This document shows, one piece after another, positions 60,124-64,000 of a DNA stretch of 64,000 nucleotides; position 1 is the first letter of the stretch; the number at the start of each line of letters is the position of its first letter. A model generated the notes under the pieces. The model was given only the letters and a program-made list of their open reading frames with translations, searched no databases and was not told the DNA's origin. The translations under genes were made by a program, and so were the position numbers. Origin of the DNA: Druceiella hillmani (lineage: Eukaryota > Arthropoda > Insecta > Lepidoptera > Hepialidae); assembly GCA_039881145.1 (NCBI GenBank), contig JAYKKI010000029.1, forward strand, positions 23,558,001 to 23,622,000, in the 5' to 3' direction.

Positions 60124-62495
60124 CGCGTTTTAGAGAGACCTATGCGCAAAAGTTGACTTGACAATTTAGATTTAAATAATTGACCTTCAAAAAGTTTTTT
60201 CGCCCCATTTCTCAACCCCAAAACTGTCTCGCAAAATGGAAATTAATTTTTTGTGCGCAATGTCTATAATCGGGCTACTAATTCTAGGGAAATTAGTGGC
60301 CCAATTATACGTACATAATTATACGTACTTTCTGCTTGAAGTCGCCTTTAAGAATAATATTTGTAACATGGCCCGTTCAGTGTTAATTGTAAGAAGAAAT
60401 TCTAAAAAAGGCTAAGTTGTTGAGTTACGGAGGGGGGGGGGAGGGACCAAGTTAGTGCAACGTAGTTATACGCTCTATTTGTTTTAAGAGATAATAAAAT
60501 GAAAAACGTTCAATAAAAAGTCAAAATAAACAAAGATACTTTTAAATTATTAGAAGTCAAGTTTACCTAATTTGCGCTACTTTCCCTGTAGTAGTATTCA
60601 CATATTCTAATACATAAAAGTTTGAAATAATTTCGGAAATATAATTTATTTATTATATTGAAAATTTTGTTCCCAATTTACACATCATACATCATCTTTC
60701 ATGTAGCAGTCAAAAGTGTTAAGCGCTACTAAACTCAAGATCGAGGGTTTTGTCAACGTTATGATTAATAATTAAAATAAAATCCATGATCAAAAGCAAA
60801 TCACGTCGGAGTTGAAGAGAATTACATCCGATATGTGATATTTTAGTGTATGCATGTAGAAACCTAAATATATGAGTTTTGGTTCAGTGGTCTTCAGTAG
60901 CTCAGGTTTCATTCCAAATTTAATTTTTCATATATCAGCGGAAAGTCAATATTCCAAAAATAAAAACTTTTAATGAACGTTAATTATATTCATTTACCTA
61001 GTTCCTAGCGTTTCTTTAAAACAACCATTATTTTTATATTTGATACAAGTTAATATTCGATACTTTTATGCAAGCGTCTAAATAGTATCGATACCAGCTT
61101 CCGATACGGAATAATGAATAAAAATATCGATAACTTATTATATATAATTGTCAATAACATTTCTACTTTCTCGTTATGGCACAGAGAAAACTTTTTTTTC
61201 TTGAAACAATGAATTTATTTATGTCCATCATTCTAAATAAATCTCACTAATTTCTCTGGAAGAATTATTTCTCTGCCCACACTAAAAATATTTTTTTCAA
61301 AATTCATAATAAAAATTTGAGAAGTCTTATTTCCTCTGAAAAACTCTGAAAAAGTGTGGTTATTCTAGAAAAGTTATTTAGGGTTATAAAGAGATTTTGA
61401 AAAGAACTGGTGGAGCGATTTTCTTCAAAATATTTTAAATAGGTCTGAATAACACGGGATAACTTTTAATAACATTTCTAGATGAGTTCATAATCATTTA
61501 AGAAACTTAACTTTCGATGAATTGAACATTTTTCTGAATAACAGACATTCTTTTAGCAAAATATTTCCACCGGAGTTAGTACTAATATCCCTGATTGATT
61601 GACCACTGTATATAAAAAAATAAATACAGGCGGAACAAATGCACATAGAATTGAGGAACGATCGACTGTACGCGAAATTGTGCTCGATAAGTATAAACCA
61701 TTTCAATGGTCAATAAGTACACTACAATTATTATCCGGTGATACGAATCGATAGACGGCGTTCGAGAGTGTTTATATGCGACATGGATTTTGTTTTGTTA
61801 TGTATGATAAGAAGACCTATTCGCCTGTAAACTTACCTGTATCTATTATTTACTTTCTGAATATGTATTCACATACATGCTATTGTTATCAATACAATCT
61901 GAACCCTGCAACGTGATGTACGAAACTAGAGTCATATTTAAAGATAATACTTGAACTTTGTTCGACATCGTTCAATTATAATACATTGGACTTCGACCAG
62001 CAACATATATTCAATCCGAAAAACATACCTTTCGAACGTAGAACGTAGACTCTTTGATAACGGTGAAAGATGACGATAGAGTACTAAAAAATATCTTGGA
62101 AATTATTATTATGTTAAACTATCGTTTCTTAATTGACATTTTTCCTTTACATGGCTTGATCTTTTCATTTTTTAGAGGCTACTTATAAGTACGCTAACTG
62201 GACGATAATCCAACTTCACATGAAGACTGTAGAAACGTTGACAGTATCTTCAGTGTTCCATGGTAAAACTCTTACAATTTCGTAATGTACGTCCATCCGT
62301 CTTTCAAAGCCTCACAGTTTCTATTATTTTAAGTTCATGTGCTTTTCCTATACTTTTTAATTTTTTGTTAACTTACATCAACAATTTCAGAAGATGTAAA
62401 CAAAATAACACGCAATTTACCGTTTTTTTAATTAAATTTCTTAGGCATTTTGTATTTTTGCGGTAAATTGAAAATGTGACCGAGTCACATAATAG
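60124..62495. other. AT-rich DNA without recognised genes
   Basis: A G-run with interruptions (60428-60444) could form a quadruplex. Several atcgata motifs cluster near 61045-61132, including one exact TATCGATA. No coding region was recognised. Confidence 0.5.
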
Positions 62496-62582
62496 GGAAT
62501 TGACTGCATCTCGTCAGTCCCGGGAATTCCTGGTGCCGAAATACCAGAGAAATCCCGGTACTGACGAGATGCAGTCAATTCC
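62496..62582. repeat. 87-nt long hairpin, pre-miRNA-sized
   Basis: Outer arms of 23 bases (62496-62518 and 62560-62582) pair perfectly. Inside, cgggaatt-cctggt and accaga-aaatcccgg continue the stem with few mismatches to an 8-base loop (gccgaaat). The total stem is about 39 base pairs. Confidence 0.92.
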
Positions 62583-62659
62583 GGTAACACAATTACAAAT
62601 TCCCGGTGATAGTGCGAAATCTCCCTACTGAGCTGCAACTATGCGTGTAATAATCTAAT

Positions 62660-62835
62660 GTTCGTGCAGGCGAGCTGACAACGTCGCGCCCGTTGCTCGG
62701 TTCGCTCGCTGACACCTACCCACCCATGCCTGGTCTCCTCAGTGTTCTGCGCATTCATTCGTGCTGTGGTGTTACTCGCGTAAAAATTCGTGTGATGGAT
62801 AACTTTATACGTGCGTGCGGTGCGTCATTGTTTTA
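62660..62835 (+). promoter_or_regulatory. CpG-rich segment, possible promoter or 5' UTR
   Basis: CpG density rises sharply (for example acgtcgcgcccgttgctcgg near 62681-62700) in AT-rich surroundings. A 68-codon frame at 62693 has no recognisable motif. No TATA box or downstream exon could be tied to it. Confidence 0.25.
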
Positions 62836-62840
62836 TAATT

Positions 62841-62886
62841 TTTATAACATTTACCGATTGATTAATCAATCGGTAAATGTTATAAA
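62841..62886. repeat. 46-bp perfect palindrome without spacer
   Basis: The 23 bases at 62841-62863 are followed directly by their exact reverse complement at 62864-62886; the centre reads cgattgattaatcaatcg. It sits immediately 3' of the CpG-rich segment. Confidence 0.98.
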
Positions 62887-64000
62887 TATGTTGCATTGAG
62901 AGTAATCATATACGAACGAATAATAATAAAAAAAGTAAATACCAATGTGAATTCTGTAAATTGCATTGGTTTCGTTACTGTATAACTTGTTTAAGTAAAT
63001 GCAGTGCTCACAATACTGTCAAGTAAATCAAAAATGTGTGACGAAATGTACTTACGTGTACATTGTGAACGTAAAGATTACTTTATTTCTTCTATTACAT
63101 GTCTGAGTTGACAGTGAGTTTGCAATGGATTTCGAAGAGATTAATTAGCTTTGGCTCCGATAACAGATCATCCGTTTGGCGACACTTTCTTCTCGCCTAT
63201 GAAACAACGATAAATGTAAAATACATAACGAGATATTAAAATCAACGGGTGGAAACACTAGCGAACTACACAAAATATAATCAAAATGTCACTTTAATAG
63301 TCACTAAAATATTCATCAAAATGTCGCTTTAGATTCAGGTACTTGGTAGCAGAAAAATCGTTCCGATGTGCAGGACTCCTGCATCATCCCACCTCTATCT
63401 CCTCATCCTGGACCTCCTGCTCGGCTCCGTCTTCAAGAAATAGCGGCAAATTAAGCAGGAAATGGTGACACTTCCCAAAAGACGTTATTCAGAACGACGA
63501 CACAAACATACAGCGACTCTGAAACAAATATCTCAGTGCCATACCTCCAACAAGCGTCGAGCTAGAAAGGATTTGTTTTTCGGCAGGTAATATTTGTTAC
63601 CCTTTACACAGCTCATTGACTGACCAAAACTTAGATACCATTACTGAATGATGAGAATAAAGGGTTACCATTTGAATTCTAAAAATAGTTTCGTTTAGTT
63701 TTGTTTTTATATTGTTAATATTATAATATGATTTGTAATCGTTTTTGAACACTGATAATAATTGTTAAGATCATCAACAATGCTACTTAAACTTATTACT
63801 TAAATGAAATGCTGATACGGTGTTATCTTCATAATTGGGTATTTGACTAATTTTTTTTTATTTTATTAATAATAATTTCAAGGTATAATGATGAAGAGTG
63901 ATAAAATTTTGTAATATTCTTAAAAATTGACCGAGTTATAAATGTTTTAATTTAATCTTTAGACAAGAACGGGAATACTGTGCTGTGAGGTCATTTTTAA
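62887..64000. other. AT-rich DNA with one weak candidate exon
   Basis: 63462-63586 opens with ATG, reads 41 Arg/Lys-rich codons (MVTLPKRRYSERRHKH...) and ends at a donor-like CAG|GTAATA. A possible acceptor, gatgtgcag, is at about 63372. No family was recognised and three frames are partly open there, so no gene is called. Confidence 0.3.

Noticed and set aside
63462..63586. Arg/Lys-rich frame with donor-like CAG|GTAATA as a first exon
   Set aside because: The donor is weaker, three frames are partly open, and the protein is unrecognisable.

Overview
This window is AT-rich, gene-poor eukaryotic DNA, almost certainly from an insect. A hemipteran is my best guess, from the mix of repeat families. 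It contains an intron-containing host gene end, an RNase H-bearing I-like LINE, ZMYM-type and BED-type hAT elements, a mariner, a Helitron, a KRBA2-like integrase transposon and an errantivirus-type LTR element. There are many long (TA)n tracts, and there are no bacterial features. I saw no rRNA, tRNA, CRISPR array or operon.

Layout. 1-1500: (TA)n, a probable intron and the last coding exon of an RBM28/NOP4-like nucleolar RNA-binding protein (981-1418), then its poly(A) signal. 1518-2518: a mariner (DD34D) relic with TIRs and TA target sites, just beyond that gene. 2.5-10.4 kb: AT-rich DNA with microsatellites. 10.4-11.0 kb: a CpG-richer stretch ending in a candidate first coding exon with a consensus splice donor. 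13.05-18.9 kb: a full-length I-superfamily LINE with an 11-bp target-site duplication, and beside it a 70-bp, 5'-truncated copy of the same family with its own 11-bp duplication. 20.5-25.6 kb: an old foldback element split by a 4.6-kb ZMYM-like hAT (8-bp duplication TTTGAGTG), which itself carries a 518-bp TIR element. 25.9-33 kb: degenerate tandem repeats and AT-rich DNA. 34.1-36.7 kb: a KRBA2-like integrase transposon with newly visible TIRs. 36.8-38.9 kb: Helitron helicase remains. 39.26-40.5 kb: a short hAT with a BED finger. 40.8-43.3 kb: two arrays of a degenerate ~100-bp satellite. 46.6-50.3 kb: a Charlie-like hAT holding a fragment of a second hAT, plus tandem repeats with heat-shock-element-like motifs. 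53.8-60.1 kb: a complete but heavily broken errantivirus-like element with LTRs, PBS, gag, pol and env remains, and a CGCG duplication. 60-64 kb: AT-rich DNA with two strong palindromes and a CpG-rich patch.

Nearly all long open reading frames come from mobile elements, and all of those are inactivated. The host signal is the RBM28-like exon plus a few weak candidate exons or promoters. The most unusual overall pattern is a set of eleven long, nearly perfect, short-loop palindromes scattered over the window. At least one arose after the LTR element inserted, because it is in the 5' LTR and missing from the 3' LTR. At least one other rewrote part of a transposase reading frame. This looks like repeated intra-strand template switching. 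I found nothing I would call a new multi-gene system.
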